Source: CAVVJA01 sp963801715 (GTDB lineage Bacteria > Actinomycetota > Actinomycetes > Mycobacteriales > Jatrophihabitantaceae). Taken from it: a DNA stretch of 64,000 nt. Under the pieces are notes generated by a model that worked only from the letters and a program-made list of their open reading frames with translations, searched no databases and was not told the origin of the DNA. Location of the stretch: the NCBI GenBank assembly GCA_963801715.1, contig CAWDGB010000024.1:1-64000 (forward strand), written 5' to 3'. Made by a program: the position numbers and the translations under genes. Below, in pieces: positions 38,073-46,204 of the stretch. How positions within the stretch are numbered: position 1 is the first letter of the stretch; each line of letters starts with the position of its first letter.

Positions 38073-38822
38073 GTGGTTCGTAATCCGGTCCGTGCGACCG
38101 CGACACTGCAGCGGGCGGTCGACCTGGCCGGCGGCGCTCGGGTGAGCTTGGCCCGGATGCGGGACCCAGGCTTACGGCTGCGCCGCCGCCAGCGTCGAGC
38201 ACGATGGGGCGTGGCCCTGCGCGCCGTTCCCACCGCGGTTCTGGGCGGTCTTGCGGCGCAGGCCATCGTGACCGGCGATCCGATCGCAGGCGCATGCCTG
38301 GCCGCGGTGTCGGCCGGGGGCGCCTGGGTCACTGCGACGGCATCGCGCCACGCCTGGCAGCTGCATCGATTGCCGATTCCGGCGCCGCGACCCGTGCGGC
38401 CGGCGCGCGGTTCGGCCGCCCGCGCTGCCATCGATCGACTGGATGCAGACGAGGTCGCGCTCAGACAGCTCCTCGGATTGCTCGGGGAGCCGGGAGCGTA
38501 CACGGCCGTCGCCGCGGCCGACGCCGCGAACGCGCTGCGGCAGTGCGCCGCCCGGGTCGTGGCGGTCGAAGCAGCGTCGGCGCGAACGAGCCGCGCTGGA
38601 CGGCGAACGGACCCGGCTGTCGCCGCCCTCGTCACCCGACTCGACGCCGGTGTCGCAGCGCATGGACGGCTCGTCGAGGCGGCCGCCGATGCCGTGGCGG
38701 CCAGTTCCGGGGTGCCGGACACCTGGGCTTTGGAACGCATCGAGGACGAGACCGATCGCCTGCGCGGCCTCGCGCTCGGGCTGACCGAGCTTGATCCGGG
38801 CGCCGATCGCAGGCGGCGTTAG
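38073..38822 (+). CDS. hypothetical Ala-rich protein with membrane hairpin (PspM-like?)
   Basis: This encodes 249 residues from GTG 38073. A basic N-terminal helix (RQRRARWGVALRAVPTAVLG) leads into a membrane hairpin (GGLAAQAIVTGDPIAGACLA). It continues as an Ala-rich helical domain (AAADAANALRQCAARVVAVE) and ends ELDPGADRRRR. Composition and layout resemble actinobacterial PspM-type envelope stress proteins, but no PspA or PspN partner is nearby, so the link is weak. The 3' end overlaps the end of the convergent meaB gene by four bases. Confidence 0.5.
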   Translation: MVRNPVRATATLQRAVDLAGGARVSLARMRDPGLRLRRRQRRARWGVALRAVPTAVLGGLAAQAIVTGDPIAGACLAAVSAGGAWVTATASRHAWQLHRLPIPAPRPVRPARGSAARAAIDRLDADEVALRQLLGLLGEPGAYTAVAAADAANALRQCAARVVAVEAASARTSRAGRRTDPAVAALVTRLDAGVAAHGRLVEAAADAVAASSGVPDTWALERIEDETDRLRGLALGLTELDPGADRRRR

Positions 38823-39796
38823 TTCGCGAGCGCGGCGACCAGATCGGACGCGGCCGTGTACGGGTCCGTCTCCCCCGCCACGACCCGGGCTGCCGACGCC
38901 GACAAGGCCGCCGAGCCGTGTACCGCCGTGATCCGATCCCGGACATCAGCGACGGCGATGGCCTCGATTTCGGCAGCCGCCCGCGCGATTCGACGCCGGT
39001 CAAGTTCGCCGTGCCGAATCATCCACTCGCGGTGCTTCCCGAGCGCGGCACGAAGCTCGCTGATCCCCTCCCCCCGCGACGCCACGGTCTTGACGATGGA
39101 TGGCCGCCATGCTCCTGGCATCGAGTGCCGGCCACCTAGCGACTGCATGTATCGCAGGTCCCGCACGACCTGATCGGCGCCGTCCCGGTCGGCCTTGTTG
39201 ACGACGAAGATGTCCGCAATCTCCAGAATGCCGGCCTTAGCCGCCTGGATGCCGTCACCCATGCCGGGAGCCAGGAGCACGACGGTGGTGTCCGCGAGCG
39301 ACGCGATGTCCACCTCTGCCTGTCCGACACCGACGGTTTCGACGATGATCACGTCGCAGCCGGCGGCGTCCAGCACCCGCAGCGCTTGCGGCACCGCGCT
39401 GGACAAGCCGCCCAGGTGGCCCCGGGACGCCATGGAGCGGATGAACACCCCATCGTCGGTCGCGTGATCTTGCATGCGTACCCGATCGCCGAGTAAGGCA
39501 CCGCCGGAGAACGGCGAGGACGGGTCGACGGCCAGCACGCCGACGCGCTGCCCGTCGGCGCGCAGTTCTCTCACGAGCGCCGACGTCGTCGTTGACTTGC
39601 CGACGCCGGGCGAGCCGGTTAGGCCCACCACCTGGGCGTGCCCGGCAAGCCCGACCAATACGCGGGCAACGTCACGCAGCGCCGACGAGTCGCTCTCGAC
39701 CATCGAGATAAGCCGCGCGACCGCGCGGGGGTCAGCTGCGCGCGCGCTCTCGACGAGGTCCGGGATGTCGACGGTCCGGCGGACCCCGACGGTCAC
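38819..39796 (-). CDS. meaB: MeaB, G-protein chaperone of B12-dependent acyl-CoA mutase
   Basis: The product is 325 residues from a GTG that overlaps the thiolase stop (GTGA). It is a SIMIBI-class GTPase: P-loop VVGLTGSPGVGKST near residue 59, VGVLAVDPSSPFSGGALLGD, RMQDHATDDGVFIRSMASRG, the switch IIVETVGVGQAEVDI and the guanine-binding VNKADRDGA. MeaB guards loading and reactivation of adenosylcobalamin in methylmalonyl-CoA-type mutases. The cognate mutase MeaA and a cobalamin adenosyltransferase are encoded 10-13 kb away in this window. Transcribed as an operon with the thiolase. Confidence 0.92.
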   Translation of the reverse strand: MTVGVRRTVDIPDLVESARAADPRAVARLISMVESDSSALRDVARVLVGLAGHAQVVGLTGSPGVGKSTTTSALVRELRADGQRVGVLAVDPSSPFSGGALLGDRVRMQDHATDDGVFIRSMASRGHLGGLSSAVPQALRVLDAAGCDVIIVETVGVGQAEVDIASLADTTVVLLAPGMGDGIQAAKAGILEIADIFVVNKADRDGADQVVRDLRYMQSLGGRHSMPGAWRPSIVKTVASRGEGISELRAALGKHREWMIRHGELDRRRIARAAAEIEAIAVADVRDRITAVHGSAALSASAARVVAGETDPYTAASDLVAALAN

Positions 39797-40974
39797 GGGA
39801 CGCGCAGGAGCAGTGCATCTCCCTGGCCGCCACCGCCGCACAGCGCCGCAGCGCCGAGGCCGCCGCCTCGCCGCTTCAGTTCCAGGACGAGCGTCAGCGC
39901 CAGCCGAGCGCCCGACATACCAATCGGGTGACCAAGGGCGATGGCCCCGCCGTTGACGTTGACGATCTCCGGTCCGACGCCGAGGTCGGCCATCGACTGC
40001 AACGCCACGGACGCGAACGCCTCATTGATCTCGATCAGGTCAAGATCAGCCACGGTGAGCCCCGCCTTGCGCAGAGCACTGTTGATCGCGTTCGACGGCT
40101 GGGACTGCAGGGAGTTGTCCGGGCCGGCGACGTTGCCGTGCGCGCCGATCTCGGCAAGCCAGGTCAGGCCGAGCTCTTCTGCCTTGTCCTTGCTCATGAC
40201 GACAACCGCGGCCGCACCGTCGGAGATCTGCGATGCGCTCCCGGCCGTGATCGTGCCGTCCTTGCCGAATGCCGGCCGAAGCCGGGCCAGGCCTTCGGCA
40301 GTGGTGTCCGCCCGGACCCCCTCGTCCTCGGTCACTTCGAGTGCGTCACCCTTGCGCTGCGGGATGGTCACCGCCGTGATCTCGTCGGCGAACAAGCCGT
40401 TCTTGATCGCCTCCGCCGCGCGCTGGTGAGACTGCGCGGCGAACTCGTCCTGCGCCTGGCGGCCGATGCCGAGCTTCGCGTTGTACCGGTCGGTGGCCTC
40501 TCCCATCGGAATGTGGTCGAACACGTCGGTCAGCCCGTCGTACGCCATCGAGTCGAGCACCTCGATTGCGCCGTACTTGTACCCGGACCGGGACTTGGGC
40601 AGCAGGTGTGGGGCGTTGGTCATGGACTCCTGTCCACCAGCCACCACGATGTCGAACTCACCAACCCGGATCAGCTGATCAGCGAGCGCAATCGCGTCCA
40701 GACCGGACAAACACACCTTGTTCAGGTTGAGCGCCGGGACCGACATCGGGATGCCTGCTTTGACCGCAGCCTGGCGGGCCGGGATCTGCCCGGCACCAGC
40801 CTGCAGCACCTGGCCCATGATGACGTACTGCACCTGGTCTGGCCGCACCCCGGAGCGTTCCAAGGCCGCCGTGATTGCCACGCCGCCGAGGTCCGCGGCC
40901 GAGAAGTCCTTGAAGGCACCGAGCATCCGGCCTATCGGGGTCCGAGCGCCGTTAACGATTACTGATCCAGCCAT
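39793..40974 (-). CDS. acetyl-CoA C-acetyltransferase (thiolase)
   Basis: The product is 393 residues starting MAGSVIVNGARTPIG with AGGTGCTCC-type ribosome binding. The nucleophilic Cys is in LNKVCLSGLDAIALA near residue 88. The His lies in NGGAIALGHPIGMSGARL near 347, and the second Cys in CGGGGQGDALL near 377. All catalytic residues are intact. It condenses two acetyl-CoA to acetoacetyl-CoA, the first step of the ethylmalonyl-CoA route, or works in reverse in degradation. It is divergent from the epimerase gene with a palindromic operator between them and is coupled to meaB downstream. Confidence 0.92.
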   Translation of the reverse strand: MAGSVIVNGARTPIGRMLGAFKDFSAADLGGVAITAALERSGVRPDQVQYVIMGQVLQAGAGQIPARQAAVKAGIPMSVPALNLNKVCLSGLDAIALADQLIRVGEFDIVVAGGQESMTNAPHLLPKSRSGYKYGAIEVLDSMAYDGLTDVFDHIPMGEATDRYNAKLGIGRQAQDEFAAQSHQRAAEAIKNGLFADEITAVTIPQRKGDALEVTEDEGVRADTTAEGLARLRPAFGKDGTITAGSASQISDGAAAVVVMSKDKAEELGLTWLAEIGAHGNVAGPDNSLQSQPSNAINSALRKAGLTVADLDLIEINEAFASVALQSMADLGVGPEIVNVNGGAIALGHPIGMSGARLALTLVLELKRRGGGLGAAALCGGGGQGDALLLRVP

Positions 40975-41018
40975 TGCGGAGCACCTCCCAGAAATCGCTG
41001 GTGAGAAGTACCAACTCT

Positions 41019-41034
41019 AAACGGCTGACCGTTT
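41019..41034. promoter_or_regulatory. palindromic operator candidate between thiolase and epimerase genes
   Basis: AAACGG-CTGA-CCGTTT is a perfect 6-4-6 inverted repeat in the 125-bp divergent promoter region, 45 bp upstream of the thiolase start. Its shape fits a TetR-type dimer site. Confidence 0.5.
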
Positions 41035-41074
41035 CCGGCGGGTGTGAGACCGGGCACCCGGCCACCCCAAAACC

Positions 41075-41087
41075 ACGTGTCACACGT
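41075..41087. promoter_or_regulatory. second palindrome just upstream of the epimerase start
   Basis: ACGTGT-C-ACACGT is a perfect 13-bp palindrome ending 12 bases before the ATG of the epimerase gene. It may be an operator or a small leader hairpin. No Shine-Dalgarno sequence is evident in this stretch. Confidence 0.35.
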
Positions 41088-41099
41088 CATCATGTGGCG

Positions 41100-41531
41100 A
41101 TGCCGCCCACGTACCGGTATCGCCGGGTCGACCACGTGGGTATTGCGGTGCCCGACCTCGACGCCGCGGTGGCGTTCTACCGGGACACGTTCGGGTTCAC
41201 CAGCGTGCACGAGGAGGTCAACGAGGACCAAGGGGTGCGGGAGGCCATGCTCGCCGTCGGTGACGGCGCCACCCGTTTGCAGCTGCTGGCCCCGCTAAGC
41301 CCCACGTCGCCGATAGCGGCGTTTCTCGACCGGAAGGGTCCCGGGATTCAGCAGATTGCGTACACCGTCGACGATATCGAGACGGCGTCCGCGACGTTGC
41401 GCGAGCGCGGCCTGCGCTTGCTGTACGACCAGCCCCGCCGGGGAACGGCCGGAAGCCGGATCAACTTCGTCCACCCGAAGGACGCCGGCGGCGTGTTGGT
41501 CGAACTGGTCGAGCCCGCCACCGACTCATAG
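41100..41531 (+). CDS. mce: methylmalonyl/ethylmalonyl-CoA epimerase
   Basis: The product is 143 residues with the glyoxalase/VOC fold of MCE: RVDHVGIAVPDLDAAVAFY with the first metal His, then HEEVNEDQGVREAMLAVGD, LQLLAPLSPTSPIAAFLDRK and PGIQQIAYTVDDI with the second His. INFVHPKDAGGVLVELVEP supplies the third His and the Glu. It interconverts the 2R and 2S forms of methylmalonyl-CoA and ethylmalonyl-CoA. It directly precedes ccr with a 31-bp gap, forming an operon, and is divergent from the thiolase. Confidence 0.92.
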   Translation: MPPTYRYRRVDHVGIAVPDLDAAVAFYRDTFGFTSVHEEVNEDQGVREAMLAVGDGATRLQLLAPLSPTSPIAAFLDRKGPGIQQIAYTVDDIETASATLRERGLRLLYDQPRRGTAGSRINFVHPKDAGGVLVELVEPATDS

Positions 41532-41562
41532 CATTCGGCAACTCGCGACCCCCGGAGGCCAG

Positions 41563-42885
41563 ATGGACGAGATCCGCGCCGCGATCCTGTCCGGCGAGCC
41601 GGGCGCCCTCGCCGGCCTCCCAGTCCCCGAGTCCTACCGCGGCGTCGTCGTTCGCGCCGACGAGGTCCGCATGTTCGAAGGTCTGCCCACGCGGGACAAA
41701 GATCCCCGGCAAAGCCTGCACCTGGAGGACGTTCCTACGCCGGACATTGGGCCCGGCGAAGCCATCGTCGCGGTGATGGCCAGCGCCATCAACTACAACA
41801 CCGTATGGACGTCGATTTTCGAGCCGTTGCCGACGTTCGCGTTCTTGCGCCGCTACGCGAAGACCTCGGAGTTTGCCGCTAAGCACGATCAACCATTTCA
41901 TGTCGTGGGTTCGGATCTCGCCGGTGTCGTGCTGCGGGTCGGTCCGGGCGTGACTCGATGGCAGACAGGCGACGAGGTCGTGGCCCATTGCCTGTCCGTC
42001 GAACTCGAGGATCCGCAGGGCCACGACGACACGATGATGGATCCGCAGCAGCGCATCTGGGGCTTCGAGACCAACTTCGGCGGCCTGGCCGAGCTGGCGC
42101 TGGTGAAATCAAATCAACTCATGCCCAAGGCCGCCCACCTGAACTGGGAGGAGGCAGCCTGTCCCGGACTCGTTAACTCGACGGCCTATCGGCAGCTGGT
42201 CAGCCGGCACGGCGCGGACATGAAGCAGGGCGACATCGTGCTGATCTGGGGCGCGTCGGGCGGCCTCGGCTCCTATGCGACCCAGTACGCGATCCACGGG
42301 GGCGCCATTCCGGTCTGTGTGGTGTCGTCGCCGGGCAAGGCGGAGCTCTGCCGGCGCATGGGCGCCGATCTCGTCATCGACCGGACAGCGGAAGGGTTCG
42401 AATTCTGGCGGGACGGGGTTCAACAACCCCGCGAGTGGCGGCGGCTCGGCGAGCGGATCCGCGAGCTGACCGGAGGAGAGGACCCTGACATTGTCTTCGA
42501 ACATCCCGGTCGGGAGACGTTCGGGGCGAGTGTCTTTGTGGCCCGGCGCGGCGGCACGGTTGTGACTTGTGCCTCGACCTCTGGTTACTGGCACGAGTAC
42601 GACAACCGGTATCTGTGGATGAGTTTGAAGAGAATCATCGGTTCCCATTTCGCCAACTATCGCGAGTCCTGGGAGGCCAATCGGCTGATCACGCGCGGTC
42701 GGATCCACCCCACGTTGTCCCGCGTGTACCCGCTCCCCGAAACCGGGCAGGCCGCGTTCGACGTGCATCGCAATCTGCACCAGGGCAAGGTTGGCGTGCT
42801 GTGCCTGGCCCCCGAGGCGGGGCTCGGGGTGCGCGACAGCGAGCTGCGCGCCCGGCACATCCAGCGACATCAACCGATTTCGTGA
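41563..42885 (+). CDS. ccr: crotonyl-CoA carboxylase/reductase
   Basis: The product is 440 residues from ATG 41563 with GGAGG upstream. It is a medium-chain reductase of the carboxylating enoyl reductase group. Features include INYNTVWTSIFEPLPTFAFL near the start, HVVGSDLAGVVLRVGPGV, GHDDTMMDPQQRIWGFETNF, the NADPH loop LIWGASGGLGSYATQYA near residue 229 and DIVFEHPGRETFGASVFV. The insertion and the FETNFGGLAE motif are diagnostic for Ccr. It converts crotonyl-CoA, CO2 and NADPH to ethylmalonyl-CoA. The epimerase upstream and the MeaA-type mutase use its product. It also supplies ethylmalonyl-CoA for polyketides in related bacteria. Confidence 0.95.
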   Translation: MDEIRAAILSGEPGALAGLPVPESYRGVVVRADEVRMFEGLPTRDKDPRQSLHLEDVPTPDIGPGEAIVAVMASAINYNTVWTSIFEPLPTFAFLRRYAKTSEFAAKHDQPFHVVGSDLAGVVLRVGPGVTRWQTGDEVVAHCLSVELEDPQGHDDTMMDPQQRIWGFETNFGGLAELALVKSNQLMPKAAHLNWEEAACPGLVNSTAYRQLVSRHGADMKQGDIVLIWGASGGLGSYATQYAIHGGAIPVCVVSSPGKAELCRRMGADLVIDRTAEGFEFWRDGVQQPREWRRLGERIRELTGGEDPDIVFEHPGRETFGASVFVARRGGTVVTCASTSGYWHEYDNRYLWMSLKRIIGSHFANYRESWEANRLITRGRIHPTLSRVYPLPETGQAAFDVHRNLHQGKVGVLCLAPEAGLGVRDSELRARHIQRHQPIS

Positions 42886-42891
42886 GGATGC

Positions 42892-42907
42892 TTAGAACCT
42901 GCTCTAA
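42892..42907. promoter_or_regulatory. operator candidate upstream of the DivIVA-domain gene (site 1 of 2)
   Basis: TTAGAACCTGCTCTAA is a near-perfect palindrome of the form TTAGAGC-N2-GCTCTAA with one mismatch, 55 bp before the DivIVA-domain start. A matching site lies at 44367-44382 in front of the convergent neighbour. Confidence 0.55.
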
Positions 42908-42961
42908 GACACGCCACTGGGTGTGGTTTTGGACCGTTGCTCGAAGTGCGACGATGGATTC

Positions 42962-43990
42962 ATGTCTGCCGAGAACCATGCCCCGGACACCTTGCCGATC
43001 TTCGCTGAGCGCGGATTCGACACGGCGATGCGCGGTTATGATCGCCGCCAGGTCGACCTCTACGTCGGGCAGCTCGAGGACGAACTGCATGCCACCGTCG
43101 TCGCTCGAGAAGACGCGGTCGCGCAACTGATGGCGCAGCTGGCTAGCACGAACGCGCAGCTCGATTCGTTGCGACGGCAGCTACAGGCGGCGGCGGAGCC
43201 GGCCAACGAGGAGAACGTCGAGCCTCGCGTGCGCAAGATCCTCGAAAGTGCCCGGACGGAGGCCGCCCGGCTTCGGTCCGAGGCGGACGCGTATGCGCTC
43301 GCCGTTGGGCGCAGTGCGGATGAGGCGGCCGAGCGGATCCGGACCAGCGCCCGGACGGAGGCGGCCGAGGTGCTCGCCGAGGCGAACGAGAAGCATGCTG
43401 CCGCCGACGACGCCTTCCGGCAACGCGTCGCGGACGCGGATCGGTACCGATCGGAGGTGACCGAGCAGGCCGACAAGTATCAGCAGGAGGTGACCACTCG
43501 GGCCGACGATCACTACGCCGCCGTCATGGCCCAGGAGGCTCACCTCACCAGGGAGGAGGCGGCCGAGCGGGAGCGGTTGACCGCCGAGGCCTCCGCGCTG
43601 CGGGAGCGACTCGATGCGGAGGCGGCGGCCGAGCGACAGCGGCTCGAAGCCGAGTCGGCCGCGGCCCGCGAGCGCCTGGACGCCGAGGGCGAGGCGCAGC
43701 GGGCTGCTGTCCAGGAGGACTTCGAGATCACCTTGCGCGCGCGCCGAACCGCAGAACAGCAACGATCGGCGGAGCAGGTAGCGGCCGCCGAGGCCAAGGC
43801 CACCCAGCTGGTGTCGGCCGCGCAGGCCCAGGCGAACCGGCTGGTGTCCGAGGCCCGCGCCGAGGCCGAGCGGCTGACGACCCAGGCGCGTATCGAGGTC
43901 GACCAGCTGCACGCCCACCGCGACAACGTGCTCACCGACCTGTCCGGCCTGCACGACCGGCTGCGCGGCGTCATCGAGGGAGTCGCGTAG
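42962..43990 (+). CDS. DivIVA-domain coiled-coil protein
   Basis: The product is 342 residues from ATG 42962. Its N-terminus carries the DivIVA/GpsB lipid-binding region (FDTAMRGYDRRQVDLYVGQL). The rest is continuous coiled coil rich in Glu, Ala, Arg and Gln (LRERLDAEAAAERQRLEAES, AEAKATQLVSAAQAQANRLV). Relatives include Wag31 and the larger cytoskeletal coiled-coil proteins that organise polar growth. This one is longer than Wag31 and is not in a division gene cluster, so it is probably an accessory scaffold. It is convergent with the zinc-motif gene at 44008, and both share an upstream operator motif. Confidence 0.8.
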   Translation: MSAENHAPDTLPIFAERGFDTAMRGYDRRQVDLYVGQLEDELHATVVAREDAVAQLMAQLASTNAQLDSLRRQLQAAAEPANEENVEPRVRKILESARTEAARLRSEADAYALAVGRSADEAAERIRTSARTEAAEVLAEANEKHAAADDAFRQRVADADRYRSEVTEQADKYQQEVTTRADDHYAAVMAQEAHLTREEAAERERLTAEASALRERLDAEAAAERQRLEAESAAARERLDAEGEAQRAAVQEDFEITLRARRTAEQQRSAEQVAAAEAKATQLVSAAQAQANRLVSEARAEAERLTTQARIEVDQLHAHRDNVLTDLSGLHDRLRGVIEGVA

Positions 43991-44007
43991 CTTCCCGCGC
44001 AGTCAGC

Positions 44008-44352
44008 TCAATACCGCGGAGCCGACCGGGTACGCGCCACGCCCGGTTCGCGTCGATCCCGCGCTGCCCAGCACGGTGTGTGCCAGTGCCTGCGATCGTC
44101 GGCTTCGTGGTCGGCAGCCGGCCAGACGACGACATGTGCGCTACCGGCTGGAATCAGCTGGTCGCAACCCGGACATCGGTAGACCTTGCCCGTCGTCTCG
44201 GCCGTACCTGGCACCGCACGTACCACCCAGTCCTCGCCGCGCCAGGGCGCAATGTGTTCGACCGACCCGCCACGTTGTCGCCCGGCGGCGGCCGGCCCCG
44301 GCCGGGGATCTGCCGCCCGGCGACGTCGGTTGGGCACGTTACGACGCGGCAC
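44008..44352 (-). CDS. conserved actinobacterial protein with CxxC zinc motif
   Basis: This encodes 114 residues from GTG 44352. A basic N-terminus (RRNVPNRRRRAADPRP) precedes a compact domain: VEHIAPWRGEDWVVRAVPG, YRCPGCDQLIPAGSAHVVVW, DDRRHWHTPCWAARDRR, ending TRSAPRY. The CPGC pair with His and Cys in HWHTPCW forms a likely zinc-binding knuckle. The protein is widely conserved in actinobacteria and sometimes mislabelled ATP/GTP-binding. Its role is unknown. The operator-like palindrome at 44367 sits 15 bp upstream. Confidence 0.75.
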   Translation of the reverse strand: MPRRNVPNRRRRAADPRPGPAAAGRQRGGSVEHIAPWRGEDWVVRAVPGTAETTGKVYRCPGCDQLIPAGSAHVVVWPAADHEADDRRHWHTPCWAARDRREPGVARTRSAPRY

Positions 44353-44366
44353 AGGACTGACGGTAC

Positions 44367-44382
44367 TTAGAGCCTGCTCTTA
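44367..44382. promoter_or_regulatory. operator candidate upstream of the zinc-motif gene (site 2 of 2)
   Basis: TTAGAGCCTGCTCTTA matches site 1 at 14 of 16 positions and the same palindrome TTAGAGC-N2-GCTCTAA with one mismatch. It lies 15 bp before the GTG at 44352, in the gap after the 3-hydroxybutyryl-CoA dehydrogenase gene. Confidence 0.55.
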
Positions 44383-44395
44383 GCGAAATCCGCGG

Positions 44396-46168
44396 TCAGG
44401 TGTAGTCGCGGAAACCCATGCCGGTCTTGCGGCCGAGCCGGCCCGCCGTCACCAAGTGCTCGAGCAGGGGCGCCGGTGCGAAGCCCGGTTCGTGGAACTC
44501 CTGGTAGAGCGTTCGCTGGATCGCGAGCGACACATCGGTCCCGACGACGTCGAGCAGCTCGAACGGGCCCATCGGGTATCCGCAGCCGACCTTCATCGCC
44601 GAGTCGATGTCGTCGGCTGTCGCGTAATGCGCCTCCAGCATCTTTACCGCGTCGTTCAGGTACGGGAAGAGGAGCGCGTTGACGATGAAGCCGGCCCGGT
44701 CCGCGCACCGCACGGCTCGCTTGCCGATGGCGGACGCAACCTCGAGCGCGGTGGCCTCGGTGCCCGGCGTCGTGGACACCGTGGACACGACCTCGACGAG
44801 CCGCATGATCGCCGCCGGATTGAAGAAATGCATGCCGATCACGTCGCCGGGCCGCGACGTCGCCGCGGCACATTGGATGACCGGGAGGCTCGAGGTCGTC
44901 GTGGCGAGCACGGTCCCTGGTGCGCAGATCTCGTCCAGGTTGGAGAACAACGCCTGCTTGACGGTGATGTCCTCGACCACGGCCTCGATCACCAGATGCG
45001 CGTCGGCCAAATCGTCGAGCCGGACCGAAGACGTGATCCGACTGATCGCCGCATCCCGGGCCGTCGCGTCCAGCTTGCCGCGCTGGACGGCCTTCTCCAT
45101 GGACCGCGCCACGGCGGCACCGACTTGCTCGGCTCTTCCGGAGCTTCGCGCGACGAACGTCACGTCGTAACCACCGCGGGCGAGCACCTCGACGATGCCG
45201 GTCGCCATGACGCCCGAGCCAACGACGCCGACGCGTTCGACTCGTCGCGCAGTAGCCACCGGCACCCACGCAGGCGCCGTCGCATCCCCGACGACGGTCG
45301 GAGAATCGGGTGCGTCATACGTGTAGAAGCCGCGGCCGACCTTCCGGCCGAGCAGTCCGGCCGTGATCATCTGTTTCAAGATCGGCGCCGGTGCATGCAG
45401 CCGATTACGGGTCTGCTGGTACATCGTGTCGAGGATTTCGTACGAGGTGTCCAGGCCGATCAGGTCGATCAGGGCGAGCGGCCCCATGGGCAAGCCACAC
45501 CCGAGCGTCATCGCGACGTCGATGTCCTCCCGGGTGGCGTAATGCGATTCGTACATGGCGGCGGCGTGGTTGAGATAGCCGAACAACAACGCATTCGCGA
45601 TGAACCCGGCCCGGTCTCCGATGGTGACGTCGACTTTGCCGAGCTTCTGCGCGAATGCCTCGACGTCATCGACGACATCCTGCTCGGTGACGACGCTGCG
45701 GATGATCTCGACCAGCTTCATCACGGGCGCCGGATTGAAGAAGTGCAATCCGATGACCTTGCCCGGTCGGTGGGTCGCGACGGCGATCTCGGTGACGGAC
45801 AGTGAAGACGTGTTGGTCGCCAGGATGGTCTCCGGCTTGCACACCTCATCCAGGCGGGCGAAGATCGCCCGTTTCAGGTCGAGATGTTCGGGGACGGCCT
45901 CCACTACGAGGTCGACGTCGGCCAGCGCCCCCAGGTCGGTCCCGCAGTCGATCCGCTCCAGGATCGCCCGCTGCTGCGCGGAAGTGAGCTTTCCGCGGGC
46001 GACCGCGCGCGCGGTCGAGTGCTCGACATGGCCGAGGCCGTGGACGATCGCGGCCTCGTCGCGTTCGATAGCGACGACGGGCAGGCCGTTGCGGGCAAAC
46101 ACCTCGGCGATGCCCGCGCCCATGGTGCCGAGTCCGACAACGCCGACCTTGGTGAACTCACGTGACAT
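44396..46168 (-). CDS. tandem-domain 3-hydroxybutyryl-CoA dehydrogenase
   Basis: The product is 590 residues made of two complete copies of the 3-hydroxyacyl-CoA dehydrogenase fold. Each has a Rossmann motif (VGVVGLGTMGAGIAEVFARN in the first; GVVGSGVMATGIVEVLARGG in the second), a substrate segment (GLHFFNPAPVMKLVEII and GMHFFNPAAIMRLVEVV) and the C-terminal domain with GLPMGPLALIDLIGLD or GYPMGPFELLDVVGTD. It reduces acetoacetyl-CoA to 3-hydroxybutyryl-CoA. Tandem forms occur near ccr and meaA in streptomycetes, which supports a role in the ethylmalonyl-CoA route. The aldehyde dehydrogenase gene lies 36 bp upstream in the same direction. Confidence 0.9.
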   Translation of the reverse strand: MSREFTKVGVVGLGTMGAGIAEVFARNGLPVVAIERDEAAIVHGLGHVEHSTARAVARGKLTSAQQRAILERIDCGTDLGALADVDLVVEAVPEHLDLKRAIFARLDEVCKPETILATNTSSLSVTEIAVATHRPGKVIGLHFFNPAPVMKLVEIIRSVVTEQDVVDDVEAFAQKLGKVDVTIGDRAGFIANALLFGYLNHAAAMYESHYATREDIDVAMTLGCGLPMGPLALIDLIGLDTSYEILDTMYQQTRNRLHAPAPILKQMITAGLLGRKVGRGFYTYDAPDSPTVVGDATAPAWVPVATARRVERVGVVGSGVMATGIVEVLARGGYDVTFVARSSGRAEQVGAAVARSMEKAVQRGKLDATARDAAISRITSSVRLDDLADAHLVIEAVVEDITVKQALFSNLDEICAPGTVLATTTSSLPVIQCAAATSRPGDVIGMHFFNPAAIMRLVEVVSTVSTTPGTEATALEVASAIGKRAVRCADRAGFIVNALLFPYLNDAVKMLEAHYATADDIDSAMKVGCGYPMGPFELLDVVGTDVSLAIQRTLYQEFHEPGFAPAPLLEHLVTAGRLGRKTGMGFRDYT

Positions 46169-46204
46169 GCGCCGCGCACCTCCTGCGGGAACTCTAGTGT
46201 CCGG

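Noticed and set aside
39928..40965. 345-codon open frame antisense to the thiolase
   Set aside because: Shadow frame with low-information composition; the opposite strand has intact catalytic residues.
44456..45805. 449-codon open frame antisense to the tandem 3-hydroxybutyryl-CoA dehydrogenase
   Set aside because: It is the GC-rich shadow of a confirmed gene, its translation is His/Arg/Asp-rich without motifs, and it has no ribosome binding site.
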